Shown here in pieces: positions 25,424 through 33,568 of a DNA stretch of 64,000 bases. Position numbers and translations under genes: made by a program. Source of the stretch: Endozoicomonas sp. NE40 (lineage in GTDB: Bacteria; Pseudomonadota; Gammaproteobacteria; Pseudomonadales; Endozoicomonadaceae); NCBI RefSeq assembly GCF_040549045.1, contig NZ_JBEWTB010000002.1:3453501-3517500 (forward strand). The letters are read 5' to 3'. The first letter of the stretch is position 1; each line of letters starts with the position of its first letter. Below the pieces are notes generated by a model. That model did no database searches. It was not told the origin of the DNA and saw nothing but the letters and a program-made list of their open reading frames with translations.

Positions 25424-25717
25424 ATGACAATTCGTTTTAGTCTGCCTGAATCACTGGAAGAGTTCGACGAACAGGAAGAGTCGCTGGAGCAGCCCTGTTT
25501 TCCCTACCATGGTTACGAAGAGCGCCCCGGTGGTATTAATTTCTGGGTATCTGTGACGGCAAAGCGCCTTATACAACTCAATCTCAAAATTAATCGCAAA
25601 GGGTTGGATACGCTTCCTGCACAGCAACCTGTACCCGGAAATGTTCGCCACAGTGGCCGTAAAATCCTGTTGCAGGTTACTCGAGAAGAGGTTGTCAGGT
25701 TTGATCGTCTGGATTAG
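25424..25717 (+). CDS. Small acidic N-terminal protein of 97 residues, unknown
   Basis: A good GGAGG precedes the ATG. The first 25 residues are acidic (SLEEFDEQEESLEQ). The C-terminal half is basic and beta-rich (KRLIQLNLKINRK; GRKILLQVTREEVVRFDRLD). No membrane segment or known domain is seen. It precedes the histidine-phosphatase gene by 48 bp on the same strand, so they could share a transcript. I do not recognise the family. Confidence 0.6.
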   Translation: MTIRFSLPESLEEFDEQEESLEQPCFPYHGYEERPGGINFWVSVTAKRLIQLNLKINRKGLDTLPAQQPVPGNVRHSGRKILLQVTREEVVRFDRLD

Positions 25718-25765
25718 CTGCCAGCCAGTCAGGCGTTAATATAAATGTCTGCTGGCTAATAACAG

Positions 25766-26410
25766 GTGCTTGGCAGAGTATTCCTGGTCGTGCTATTGAT
25801 AGTGATATTTGCTTTATCAGTGGTGGGGAACGCGTTGGAACTGATCATCTGTCGACATGGCGAAGCGGAACAGAATACAGGGGGCTGGTACAGCTCAAAT
25901 CCTCGTCACCCCGGGTATGTCGAGGCGCATTTGACAACCAGAGGGATCAGGCAGGTTCGCCAACTGGGCAACGAGCTAAAGTCCACAGGGTTGACGGCTG
26001 ATAATATTTGCCAGGTGTTCGCATCACCGCTGCCCAGAACCTGTGAGTCTGCCAGGAATGTTATGGATGTTCTTTCTGTTCCCGAACCAAAACTGATTAT
26101 TGAGCCGAAACTGATCGAGTCGCAGGTTGGGGACAGGGAGAGCCAGCTGATTTCACAATACAATGAAAAGGACTTCTGGTTTCCGGAGAATCCGGAATCA
26201 TTTCATGGTGAAACCCGGGAAGCAATAAAAGCCAGAATGTTTGATGCGTTCACGGCCATCTATCGCAAATGCCGTGACCAGAATGGCTATGTGCTGTTGT
26301 TCAGCCACGGCGCGCCTGTTTATCTGCTGCTGGAAAAGCTAACCGGTACGGGTGAACGCCTGCCTACCGGTGGCTGTAAACGACTGACAGTGACTCCGGC
26401 GATGCTCTAA
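25766..26410 (+). CDS. Histidine phosphatase family protein (exported or anchored)
   Basis: 214 residues from GTG 25766; no strong ribosome site is seen for any start. A hydrophobic N-terminus (about 3-22) is a signal peptide or anchor. The family signature LIICRHGEAE (RHG, about 29-33) is present, with the second catalytic His in FSHGAPVYLLL near residue 188. Members dephosphorylate sugar phosphates, phospho-histidine or other small phosphates; with a signal it probably acts in the periplasm. The stretch between RHG and SHG contains the expected SPLPRTCESARNV segment. The substrate is unknown. Confidence 0.82.
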   Translation: MLGRVFLVVLLIVIFALSVVGNALELIICRHGEAEQNTGGWYSSNPRHPGYVEAHLTTRGIRQVRQLGNELKSTGLTADNICQVFASPLPRTCESARNVMDVLSVPEPKLIIEPKLIESQVGDRESQLISQYNEKDFWFPENPESFHGETREAIKARMFDAFTAIYRKCRDQNGYVLLFSHGAPVYLLLEKLTGTGERLPTGGCKRLTVTPAML

Positions 26411-26455
26411 TATCACGGAGACAGCCCCACAGGCTAAGCCTTCGAACAACGGTCG

Positions 26456-26842
26456 TCAGGTACCCTGTGACAGCCAGTTTAAGGCATCATCTTTATTGCC
26501 AAATGATTTTAATTCACCAGCCAGAAACCAGTTACCGACTTTCGCTGCAATATCCTGCCAGTTTTTATTGCTTAATAGAGCAATCTGTTTGAAATCTTTA
26601 TTGTGTTTCAGGCCCATTTTACAATCATCCCAAAACGCTCTCAGCTCCCAGCCCTGCAGGTCTGATATATCCACTAATAACTTGACTGTTGAATCAGGAG
26701 CCTGATTGATTGCTGACTCAAGCGCCGGAGTAAAGCTTTCGTAGTCGCTGTGGGTGAGCTTTCCAAATACATTAAGAACCAATATTGATTCATCTTCTAT
26801 ATTTTCAATGTTAATTGAAATGCCATGCTTTGTTGTATTCAC
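26456..26842 (-). CDS. STAS/SpoIIAA-like domain protein
   Basis: 128 residues starting at GTG 26842, supported by a strong AGGAGG 7 bases upstream. The pattern GKLTHSDYESFTPALESAI, then VKLLVDISDLQGWELRAFWDDCKMGLKH, then KQIALLSNKNWQDIAAKV is that of SpoIIAA-like (STAS/SEC14-related) proteins of about 120 residues. They are thought to bind lipids or act in anti-sigma-type regulation, but their function is largely unknown. It is a single gene. A long-palindrome element lies about 50 bp upstream of its start. Confidence 0.82.
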   Translation of the reverse strand: MNTTKHGISINIENIEDESILVLNVFGKLTHSDYESFTPALESAINQAPDSTVKLLVDISDLQGWELRAFWDDCKMGLKHNKDFKQIALLSNKNWQDIAAKVGNWFLAGELKSFGNKDDALNWLSQGT

Positions 26843-26892
26843 TTGAAAACCTCCTGACTTGCGTTATCCAGCTTGAGCATAGTCGATTATTG

Positions 26893-27059
26893 CTAGGAGC
26901 CTGTCGGACTTAAGCGTCCGTAGCGAGGATTGCAAGAAATTGAGGATAAAAATTTCTGATTTTGAGGCGAATAGCGAGCTATTCAACGAGAAAGCAGGAA
27001 TTTTTAGACCAATTTATTGCAACCGCAGTAGGACAGTCTTAAGTCCGACAGGCTCCTAG
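26893..27059. mobile_element. MITE-like element with 22-bp inverted ends and long-palindrome structure
   Basis: CTAGGAGCCTGTCGGACTTAAG at 26893-26914 reappears as its exact reverse complement at 27038-27059. The two halves also align imperfectly inward all the way to a central hairpin GAATAGC-GA-GCTATTC, so the whole 167 bp could fold as one long hairpin. CTAG at both outer ends is compatible with a CTAG target duplication of the kind reported for IS5-group elements, but because CTAG is itself palindromic it may just be part of the repeat. There is no reading frame of note inside. It lies between the STAS-like and metallo-hydrolase genes. Confidence 0.75.
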
Positions 27060-27250
27060 AGGTATTTGGGAGAGACATAACACTGGGTATTCCTGAGACA
27101 CTGCATTAGAATGACCTGCAAATTTGCGCCCGCAGAGGCTAAGAAGTCTTTCAAAAAGTCTTTAACCCGGACGCTTCCCGGAATGGCCTTTATTTCACAA
27201 GCCCTGCGGTTTATTAAACCTGTCTACATCGGCTTCAGGATGAATTCAGC

Positions 27251-27892
27251 ATGACAAACCAGACCGATTTTATCAGGGCTACCTTTCCGGTAGGTCCGCT
27301 GCAGTGCAACTGTACCATCATAGGTGACAAAGCTACCGGTAAAGCCATTGTTGTTGACCCGGGCGGCAATGCTGACATTATTCTTGCCAAACTGAATGAG
27401 CTGGGACTTAAGGTGGTTGCCCTGATTCATACCCATGCTCATCTGGATCATTTCCTGGCCAGTGGTGAACTGAAAAAACTGACAGGTGCTCCCATCTATC
27501 TGCATGAGGAAGACAAGTTCCTGTGGGACAACCTTGAAGGGCAGTGTCGTATGTTTGGTGTACCTTATGCCCCCGTCCCTGATCCGGATTACTGGCTTAA
27601 AGATGATGAAGAACTGCCCTGTGGTTGTGGTGTTGCCTTGCACACACCGGGTCATACACCAGGGTCAATGAGCTTTTACTTTGAATCACACAAACTACTG
27701 ATTGCAGGTGATACACTGTTCCGTCGCTCCATTGGCAGAACAGATCTCTGGGGCGGAGACTTTAAAACGATAGAAAAATCTATCCGTGAACGTTTATATG
27801 TTCTCGACGAAGAAGCCTGCGTAGTGACAGGCCATGGGCCCGATACGACCATTGGTGAAGAGATTCGAGAGAACAGTATTGTCAGGGGCTGA
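27251..27892 (+). CDS. MBL-fold metallo-hydrolase (GloB/YcbL-like)
   Basis: 213 residues with the zinc motif THAHLDH at 61-67, the PGHTPGSMSFY signature with a His ligand, the bridging Asp in LLIAGDTLF and the last His in VVTGHGPDT near the C-terminus. This is the class of glyoxalase-II-like thioester hydrolases, here in the short YcbL form without the GloB C-terminal domain. It probably hydrolyses S-lactoylglutathione-type thioesters or persulfides in the cytoplasm; the exact substrate is uncertain. It precedes the OmpA-like lipoprotein gene by about 34 bp. Confidence 0.9.
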   Translation: MTNQTDFIRATFPVGPLQCNCTIIGDKATGKAIVVDPGGNADIILAKLNELGLKVVALIHTHAHLDHFLASGELKKLTGAPIYLHEEDKFLWDNLEGQCRMFGVPYAPVPDPDYWLKDDEELPCGCGVALHTPGHTPGSMSFYFESHKLLIAGDTLFRRSIGRTDLWGGDFKTIEKSIRERLYVLDEEACVVTGHGPDTTIGEEIRENSIVRG

Positions 27893-27926
27893 CGCCCTGA
27901 GAGCGCTTTCTCCCAGGAGACTATTG

Positions 27927-28589
27927 ATGATCAAATCATTCAGAAATGCATTACCACTGTTGTTTGTTGCTGCCTTTATGGCGGGTTGTCAGACGACGGA
28001 TCCTTATACCGGTGAGCAGAAAACCCAGAATACGGCAAAATATGGCGGTCTGGGTGCCCTGGCAGGTGCTGTCATTGGCGGTATTGCTGACGGTAGTGAA
28101 GGTGCTTTGAAAGGAGCGGCTATTGGTGGTGCGGCAGGAGCCGGTTATGGCTACTATACCGACCGTCAGGAAACGAAGTTAAGGCAGGAACTGCAGGGAA
28201 CCGGTGTTCAGGTGTCCAGACAGGGCGATAACCTTAAACTGATCATGCCTTCCAACATTACTTTCGACAGCAGTCAGGCTGATATTAAGTCCAGCTTTTA
28301 CCCGGTTCTGGGCTCTGTTGCTAAAGTGCTGAATGAGTTCGACAAGAACCTTGTTGAGGTTCGCGGTTATACCGACAGCACCGGTGGGCCGACCATTAAC
28401 AACCCTCTGTCCTATTCCCGTGCGGAATCGGTTGGCAAATACCTGAAGGCTCAGAAAGTTCGCGCTGATCGCATAAAAGTTTTCGGTATGGGGTCGTCCA
28501 ACCCTATAGGCGACAATGCAACGAAAGCAGGCCGGGCTATGAACAGGCGGGTAGAGATTGATCTGGTGCCTGATTTTAACCAGAAGTAA
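27927..28589 (+). CDS. OmpA-family peptidoglycan-binding lipoprotein (YiaD-like)
   Basis: 220 residues from ATG 27927, chosen for AGGAGA and because it gives a clean lipoprotein signal (MAGC, Cys21). A Gly-rich region (about 45-75, LGALAGAVIGGIADGSEG..GAAIGGAAGAG) resembles a glycine-zipper segment. The OmpA-C domain (about 105-215) has the NITFDSSQADI start and the NPLSYSRAESVGKYL / GRAMNRRVEI signature for diaminopimelate binding. It is an outer-membrane lipoprotein tethering the membrane to peptidoglycan. Confidence 0.92.
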   Translation: MIKSFRNALPLLFVAAFMAGCQTTDPYTGEQKTQNTAKYGGLGALAGAVIGGIADGSEGALKGAAIGGAAGAGYGYYTDRQETKLRQELQGTGVQVSRQGDNLKLIMPSNITFDSSQADIKSSFYPVLGSVAKVLNEFDKNLVEVRGYTDSTGGPTINNPLSYSRAESVGKYLKAQKVRADRIKVFGMGSSNPIGDNATKAGRAMNRRVEIDLVPDFNQK

Positions 28590-28664
28590 ACAGCCATGAG
28601 CGCAAGAAACATTTTTTAATCACCCTCGGCGATGAAAAAATTTTCACGGTAAAAAATAACGAAG

Positions 28665-28686
28665 CGGGAGCAGAATTCTGCTCCCG
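28665..28686 (-). terminator. Palindromic hairpin after ridA-like gene
   Basis: CGGGAGCAGAA and its reverse complement form a perfect 22-bp palindrome 10 bases past the stop. On the minus strand a run of T follows 7 bases later. It is probably a terminator. Confidence 0.55.
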
Positions 28687-28695
28687 GATTTACGG

Positions 28696-29046
28696 TTACT
28701 TCTCAGCAGCAATCACTGAAATCTCAACCAGTAACGCTTCACGAGCCATACTTGCCTGAACACAGGCACGTGCAGGCGCATGACCTTCTGGCACCCAGGC
28801 ATCCCAGACTTCATTCATTTCCGAGAACAGGGCCATATCCTTGATGTATAGAGTGGCAGAGAGAATATGCTCCCGATCGCTGCCAGCCTGTTCCAGCAAC
28901 GCGTCCACCTTGTCGAGCATGGTTTGTGTTTGCTCTTTAATACCTGCACTGGCGTCGGCTGCTACCTGGCCACACAGATAAATAGTACCGTTATGCTTCA
29001 CGATACGGCTCATACGCTGCTTGATTTCCATTCTTTCGATAGTCAC
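28696..29046 (-). CDS. RidA family reactive-intermediate deaminase
   Basis: 116 residues from GTG 29046, which has AAAGG at a good distance; a TTG two codons earlier is less likely. RidA/YjgF proteins hydrolyse reactive enamine/imine intermediates from PLP enzymes, sparing them from damage. Visible are VKHNGTIYLCGQVA near the N-terminus, QTMLDKVDALLEQAG with HILSATLYIKDM, and GHAPARACVQASMA with the Arg that binds the substrate carboxylate, then LLVEISVIAAE. This is the typical Rid order. It is convergent with the OmpA-like gene. Confidence 0.88.
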   Translation of the reverse strand: MTIERMEIKQRMSRIVKHNGTIYLCGQVAADASAGIKEQTQTMLDKVDALLEQAGSDREHILSATLYIKDMALFSEMNEVWDAWVPEGHAPARACVQASMAREALLVEISVIAAEK

Positions 29047-29241
29047 TGACAAACCTTTTTACTGCCTGGTTTAATTGGAGTCGTCATTCTACCTCTACTC
29101 GGAAGCAGATATGAAACATCAGTGATCGTCTTGGAAAAAAGCTCATAGTTTCTGTTTTCGAATGAGGGGGGGGATGCGCCAGCCTGCCTTTGAACAGGCG
29201 CATAATTAGTCGCAGTATCTGGTTGGAATGCAGGTGAAAAT

Positions 29242-29514
29242 TCAGCTAGCCTGAGCGGCGTTAACAGTCGAAGTGGTCATGAAAGAGACAGAGGGCATTG
29301 CATTATAGGCCCGGCTTTCTCTCTGGCTGGTCGGACAGTGGTGAGTGCCATGGGAGCAGAAAATGCAACAGTCGCCGGAATCGGGTGTCATCAGTTTCTG
29401 GCAGTTTTTGCATTCATACAGGTGAACACAGGCATCCAGCGGCATGGTTTCATCTGATGTATGGCCGCAGTCGGAACAGGTGATGCTGGATCGTGTATGG
29501 AGATGGTGCTTCAT
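29242..29514 (-). CDS. GDCCxxC zinc-ribbon-type protein
   Basis: 90 residues from MKHHLHTRSS, chosen for AAGGA 8 bases before this ATG; an in-frame start at 29574 has none. Cysteine pairs are CSDC (about 15-18) and CKNC (about 36-39), then GDCCIFC with SHGTHHCP (about 47-61). This matches the family NCBI names GDCCVxC domain-containing (seleno)protein. Here both positions of the CC are plain Cys codons, so it is not a selenoprotein. It is probably a metal- or mercury-stress-related small protein; the function is unknown. Confidence 0.75.
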   Translation of the reverse strand: MKHHLHTRSSITCSDCGHTSDETMPLDACVHLYECKNCQKLMTPDSGDCCIFCSHGTHHCPTSQRESRAYNAMPSVSFMTTSTVNAAQAS

Positions 29515-29714
29515 GAATTTATCCTTTTTCTTGCTTTTCTTAAGTACGTAATAAACGGATATCGACATTGACACCTCATTCTTAATACTTGTGCTTTAAC
29601 AGTTTAAAAAGGAATTGTGACGCTTTTGTTTAGGATTGTTGACGCTTATAAGTCACGCAATGAAAAGGGATCAGAAAGCAAAAAGTGAAAGGGCAAAGAG
29701 AAAGGACAAGGTAG

Positions 29715-29744
29715 TGTTGAAAGCAGGCAACGCTGCTTTCAACA
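29715..29744 (-). terminator. Hairpin after pta
   Basis: TGTTGAAAGCAG and CTGCTTTCAACA form a 12-bp stem with a 6-nt loop just past the pta stop. The exit is pyrimidine-rich but has no uniform T-run. Confidence 0.55.
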
Positions 29745-29758
29745 CCTGAAACAGACAA

Positions 29759-31855
29759 TTACTTGTCAGCTTCAGCCTGAATCGCGGTCAGGGCGATGGT
29801 GTAAACAATATCGTCTACCAGCGCACCACGGGACAGGTCGTTTACAGGCTTGTTCAGACCCTGCAGCATAGGACCAACAGAGATAACGTCGGCACTGCGC
29901 TGAACCGCCTTGTAAGTAGTGTTACCGGTATTCAGGTCCGGGAAAACGAATACTGTCGCACGACCAGCTACGTCAGAATCCGGTGCCTTGCTGCGCGCTA
30001 CAGACTCAACCGTTGCGGCGTCGTACTGCATTGGGCCGTCAACAATCAGGTCAGGACGTTTCTGGCGAACCAGTTCAGTGGCTTCACGAACACGCTCAAC
30101 ATCGGCACCGATACCGGAAGCACCGGTTGAGTAGCTGATCATGGCGATACGTGGGTCAATACCAAATGCCTGAGCAGAATCAGCACTCTGGATAGCGATG
30201 TTGGACAGCGCTTCAGCGTCCGGGTTCGGGTTAACCGCACAGTCACCGTATACCAGTACCTGATCAGGCAACAGCATAAAGAATACGGAGGAAACCAGTC
30301 CACCGGATTCGCGGCTTGGCTTGATCAGCTGGAATGCCGGACGGATGGTGTTGGCTGTCGTGTGAACCGCGCCGGACACCAGTCCGTCCACTTCACCCTG
30401 AGCCAGCATCATAGTACCCAGTACCACAGTGTCTTCCAGCTGGGCTTCAGCCATAGGCGCTGTCAGGCCCTTGTGCTTGCGCAACTCAACCATAGGCTCA
30501 ACGTAACGACCACGAGTGTGTTCCGGGTCCATGATGATCAGGCCATCTGGCAGAGTGACACCGTTGTCACGAGCCACCTGTTCGATGGTTTCACGGTTAC
30601 CCAGCAGAATACATTCAGCAATACCACGCTCCTGACAGATCACAGCCGCTTTGATGGTGCGAGGCTCATCACCTTCAGGCAGTACAACACGTTTCTTGGC
30701 AGCCATAGCTCGCTGAACCAGATTGTAACGGAACGCTGGTGGAGACAGACGACGCTCGGCAATAGCGTCACAGTGACCTTTGAACCATTCGGTGTTGAGG
30801 TGCTCAGCCAGAGTGTTCATTACCGTTTCAACACGAACAGTGTCGTCGATCGGCAGTTCGTTGTTCATGCGATCGAGCTTGCTGGCGGTGTTGTAAGAGT
30901 CGTGCTCGGTCAGCAGAACCGGCAGACCGGACGCAATGGCTTTCTGGCACAGTTCCATGACTGGCTCGGAAGGACGCAGGTCACTGGTCAGCAGCAGGCC
31001 AGCCAGCGGTACACCGTTCAGGGCCGCCATGGCGGTTGCCAGAATGATGTCATCACGGTCACCTGGTGCAATGACCAGATTGCCCGGCTTAAGATGATGA
31101 ATCATGTTGGTCGGTGTACGCGCACTTAATGTGTAAGAGGTAACACGACGTGACGCGATCTCACCTTCGTTGATAATAGTCGTACCCAGGTGGTTACTGA
31201 TGTCCAGCGTACGTGGGGAAGACAGGGAGCTGTCCCATGGAATGTAACCCAGCGGCAGGAATGCTTTGCGGGCAAATTCCGGCAGAGGTTTGAAAGAACC
31301 GTCTTTACCTTTCAGGGAGTTGATGGTTGGCTCATCCAGTTTGTTGAGGATGTAGCCAATCATGTTCGGGTTCTTGATACCGCCGAAGCTGTCTGCGGCA
31401 ATTTCCAGCTTGTCCGCTTCGTCTTCCAGGGTGTTTTCACCCGGTTCGGACACCAGAATAATGTCAGCGTTCAGGGTGCGAGCCATATCGTTGTTCAAAC
31501 GGTTGGCGTACGGCATGCTGCGGGTCGGTACCAGACCTTCCACGACCATCACCTCGGCACCTTTGGAAGCGTCGTCGAACAGTGCGACGATTTCTTCCAT
31601 CAGCTCATCGCCCTTGTTGTCACCCAGCAGGTCTTCAATACGGTTGGAAGAGATTGGCGCCGGTGGTTCGTGATCCATGATGCGCTGCACCAGCTTGGTG
31701 GAGCGTTCAGGACCAGTATCAGACACATGCAGCTGGGCAATCGGCTTGAAGAATTTAACGCGCAGACCCAGTTTGTCCAGGGCGCGCACCAGGCCCAGAG
31801 TGACGGAGGTCAGGCCGACACCGTAGCGGGTTGGGGCAAGGAAAAATGTACGCAT
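29759..31855 (-). CDS. pta: Phosphate acetyltransferase
   Basis: 698 residues, close to E. coli Pta (714). It converts acetyl-CoA plus phosphate to acetyl phosphate and CoA. The N-terminal third is a BioD-like P-loop domain (APTRYGVGLTSVTLGLVRAL). A DRTGG domain lies in the middle. The C-terminal catalytic PTA_PTB domain starts near residue 375 and contains RVVLPEGDEPRTIKAA, GDCAVNPNP and IAMISYSTGASGIG. It follows ackA on the same strand with a 117-bp gap containing two hairpins, and the ribosome site is weak (GGATAG). Acetyl phosphate can act as a signal or ATP source. Confidence 0.95.
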   Translation of the reverse strand: MRTFFLAPTRYGVGLTSVTLGLVRALDKLGLRVKFFKPIAQLHVSDTGPERSTKLVQRIMDHEPPAPISSNRIEDLLGDNKGDELMEEIVALFDDASKGAEVMVVEGLVPTRSMPYANRLNNDMARTLNADIILVSEPGENTLEDEADKLEIAADSFGGIKNPNMIGYILNKLDEPTINSLKGKDGSFKPLPEFARKAFLPLGYIPWDSSLSSPRTLDISNHLGTTIINEGEIASRRVTSYTLSARTPTNMIHHLKPGNLVIAPGDRDDIILATAMAALNGVPLAGLLLTSDLRPSEPVMELCQKAIASGLPVLLTEHDSYNTASKLDRMNNELPIDDTVRVETVMNTLAEHLNTEWFKGHCDAIAERRLSPPAFRYNLVQRAMAAKKRVVLPEGDEPRTIKAAVICQERGIAECILLGNRETIEQVARDNGVTLPDGLIIMDPEHTRGRYVEPMVELRKHKGLTAPMAEAQLEDTVVLGTMMLAQGEVDGLVSGAVHTTANTIRPAFQLIKPSRESGGLVSSVFFMLLPDQVLVYGDCAVNPNPDAEALSNIAIQSADSAQAFGIDPRIAMISYSTGASGIGADVERVREATELVRQKRPDLIVDGPMQYDAATVESVARSKAPDSDVAGRATVFVFPDLNTGNTTYKAVQRSADVISVGPMLQGLNKPVNDLSRGALVDDIVYTIALTAIQAEADK

Positions 31856-31886
31856 TTGTCTATCCAGAAAACACTTCAGATATACA

Positions 31887-31912
31887 CAACAGGAGGCATA
31901 CGCCTCCTGTTG
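31887..31912 (-). other. Perfect hairpin just upstream of pta
   Basis: CAACAGGAGGC-GTAT-GCCTCCTGTTG (minus strand) is an 11-bp perfect stem about 30 bases before the pta ATG. Its arm includes GGAGG, resembling a ribosome site. Possible roles are RNA stability or partial uncoupling of pta from ackA. Confidence 0.5.
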
Positions 31913-31913
31913 G

Positions 31914-31958
31914 AAAAAATAGCAAATGCCAGTCAGCCGTAAGGCTTGACCGGCATTT
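31914..31958 (-). terminator. Terminator after ackA
   Basis: AAATGCCGGTCAAGCC-TTAC-GGCTGACTGGCATTT (minus strand) is a near-perfect stem immediately downstream of ackA, followed by GCTA and TTTTTT. It could limit read-through into pta. Confidence 0.7.
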
Positions 31959-31972
31959 ACACGATTCTCGTA

Positions 31973-33160
31973 TCAGGCAGTCAGAGCTTGAGTATCACGA
32001 GCGATCATCAGTTCTTCGTTAGTGGCTACTACCATAGCAACAGTAGAACCTTCTTCGGTGATCACACCGCTCTTGCCACGGAAGGTTTCGTCGTTCTTCT
32101 GCTCGTGCAGCTTGAAGCCGAAGATGCTCAGGCGCTCGATGACATTCTTACGGATGACGCTGGAGTTTTCGCCAATACCGCCGGTGAATACCAGTGCGTC
32201 GATTTTGCCCATGCCAGCCGCGAAGCCAGCCAGTTTTTCAGCCAGTACGTGGCAGAAAATGTCCAGAGTCAGCTGAGCGCGTTCGTTGCCTTCTGCAGCA
32301 GCGTCTTCGATAACACGGCAGTCGCTGTCCATGCCAGACAGACCCAGCAGGCCGGATTCTTTGTTCAGCATTTCAGTGGTGCGCTCCAGAGAGTAGCCCA
32401 GAGACTTGTTCAGGAAGTTGAACAGGTTAGGGTCGATATCTCCGGAACGGGTACCCATTACCAGCCCTTCCAGTGGGGTCAGACCCATAGTGGTGTCGAC
32501 GGATTTGCCGTTCTTGATGGCACACGCAGAAGCACCGTTACCCAGGTGAGCAACCATGATGCAGCTGTCGTTGATGTCCAGACCCAGCATATCAGCGGCA
32601 GCCTGACCTACGTAACGGTAGGAAGTACCGTGAGCACCGTAACGACGAACGCCGTGTTTTTCATACAGCTCGTATGGAATTGCATACAGGTAGGTCTCAG
32701 GAGCCATGCTCTGGTGGAATGCAGTGTCAAAAACTACAGCGTTTGGCAGTCCGGGGAAGAACTTCTGGGCGGCCTTGATGCCCAGCAGGTGAGCAGGGTT
32801 GTGCAGAGGCGCCAGTGGCACACAGTCTTCAATAGCTGCAAGCACTTCGTCAGTCACCAGAGCGGACTGGGTGAATTTCTCGCCGCCGTGTACAACACGG
32901 TGGCCGATAGCAGCGATACGCTCGATCAGACCTTCTTCGCGCAGCAGACCCATCAGGGCTTCAATCGCCTGGTCGTGACCAGCCTGACCCAGAGTCTGGC
33001 TGCCTTTCTCGCCGTTGATCTTCCAGCGCAGTACAGCTTCGCTGCTACCCATGCGCTCTGCCAGGCCGTTAATGCTTTCTTCTTCGGTAGCCGGGTTGAT
33101 GACAGAGAACTTCAGGGAAGAACTGCCGCAGTTAATAACGAGAATGCTATCTTTGCTCAT
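31973..33160 (-). CDS. ackA: Acetate kinase
   Basis: 395 residues, the normal size. It interconverts acetyl phosphate plus ADP with acetate plus ATP. Signatures are VINCGSSSLKF near the N-terminus, MGLTPLEGLVMGTRSGDIDP in the middle and LVFTGGIGENS near the C-terminus (phosphate and nucleotide loops), all of the ASKHA fold. It is the first gene of the acetate operon with pta. A perfect FNR/Anr-type box lies about 205 bp upstream, suggesting induction in low oxygen. A terminator-like hairpin lies between ackA and pta. Confidence 0.96.
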   Translation of the reverse strand: MSKDSILVINCGSSSLKFSVINPATEEESINGLAERMGSSEAVLRWKINGEKGSQTLGQAGHDQAIEALMGLLREEGLIERIAAIGHRVVHGGEKFTQSALVTDEVLAAIEDCVPLAPLHNPAHLLGIKAAQKFFPGLPNAVVFDTAFHQSMAPETYLYAIPYELYEKHGVRRYGAHGTSYRYVGQAAADMLGLDINDSCIMVAHLGNGASACAIKNGKSVDTTMGLTPLEGLVMGTRSGDIDPNLFNFLNKSLGYSLERTTEMLNKESGLLGLSGMDSDCRVIEDAAAEGNERAQLTLDIFCHVLAEKLAGFAAGMGKIDALVFTGGIGENSSVIRKNVIERLSIFGFKLHEQKNDETFRGKSGVITEEGSTVAMVVATNEELMIARDTQALTA

Positions 33161-33364
33161 AAAAACTATACCTACTGAATCAGGACAATCAGTCCGTTTT
33201 CAGAACTTCGTGATGACTGTAGCAGGTCATCACGCCGATCCTTAAACTTCTGGTTTTGGCGATTACGTACTCCGGATGCAAACAGTCTGTGATGAAAAAA
33301 TCAGACTTAATGTGCTTGCAATCTGATTAGGGAGCATGTGTCGTAAAAGTCGTGATTATAACCA

Positions 33365-33378
33365 TTGATCTGGATCAA
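33365..33378 (-). promoter_or_regulatory. FNR/Anr box upstream of ackA
   Basis: TTGATCTGGATCAA matches the consensus TTGAT-N4-ATCAA exactly. It lies in the 408-bp gap between ackA and the DUF805 gene, 205 bp before the ackA ATG. FNR/Anr control of ackA-pta is known in related bacteria. The rest of the gap holds no gene; a weak CTTACG/CGTAAG hairpin lies at 33489-33513. Confidence 0.75.
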
Positions 33379-33568
33379 TGTACTGCGTATTGATGCGTAT
33401 ATGGGTGGTTAAATGTTAATCAGTGTGAATTGTTGAGGGGCGATTGTTGATCGTGTTTCGTTTGACTGTTCTCTTAGCTATTCACTATCTTACGCCGCTA
33501 TTTTCGTCGTAAGGCTTTGGTATGCCTGCAAACAAATGTAGCCCTTTATTACGATACTCAAGTGTGAC

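Noticed and set aside
26893..27059. The long palindrome as a simple terminator
   Set aside because: Size (167 bp), 22-bp perfect ends and the CTAG ends fit a mobile element better. It is also far from any stop codon.
30362..31129. A 255-codon plus-strand frame opposite pta
   Set aside because: Antisense shadow of the intact pta gene, low-complexity translation, no ribosome site.
31946..33178. A 410-codon open frame on the plus strand, opposite ackA
   Set aside because: It lies almost entirely antisense to ackA, whose identity is certain. The frame is open only because of ackA's codon use, and its protein has no recognisable family.
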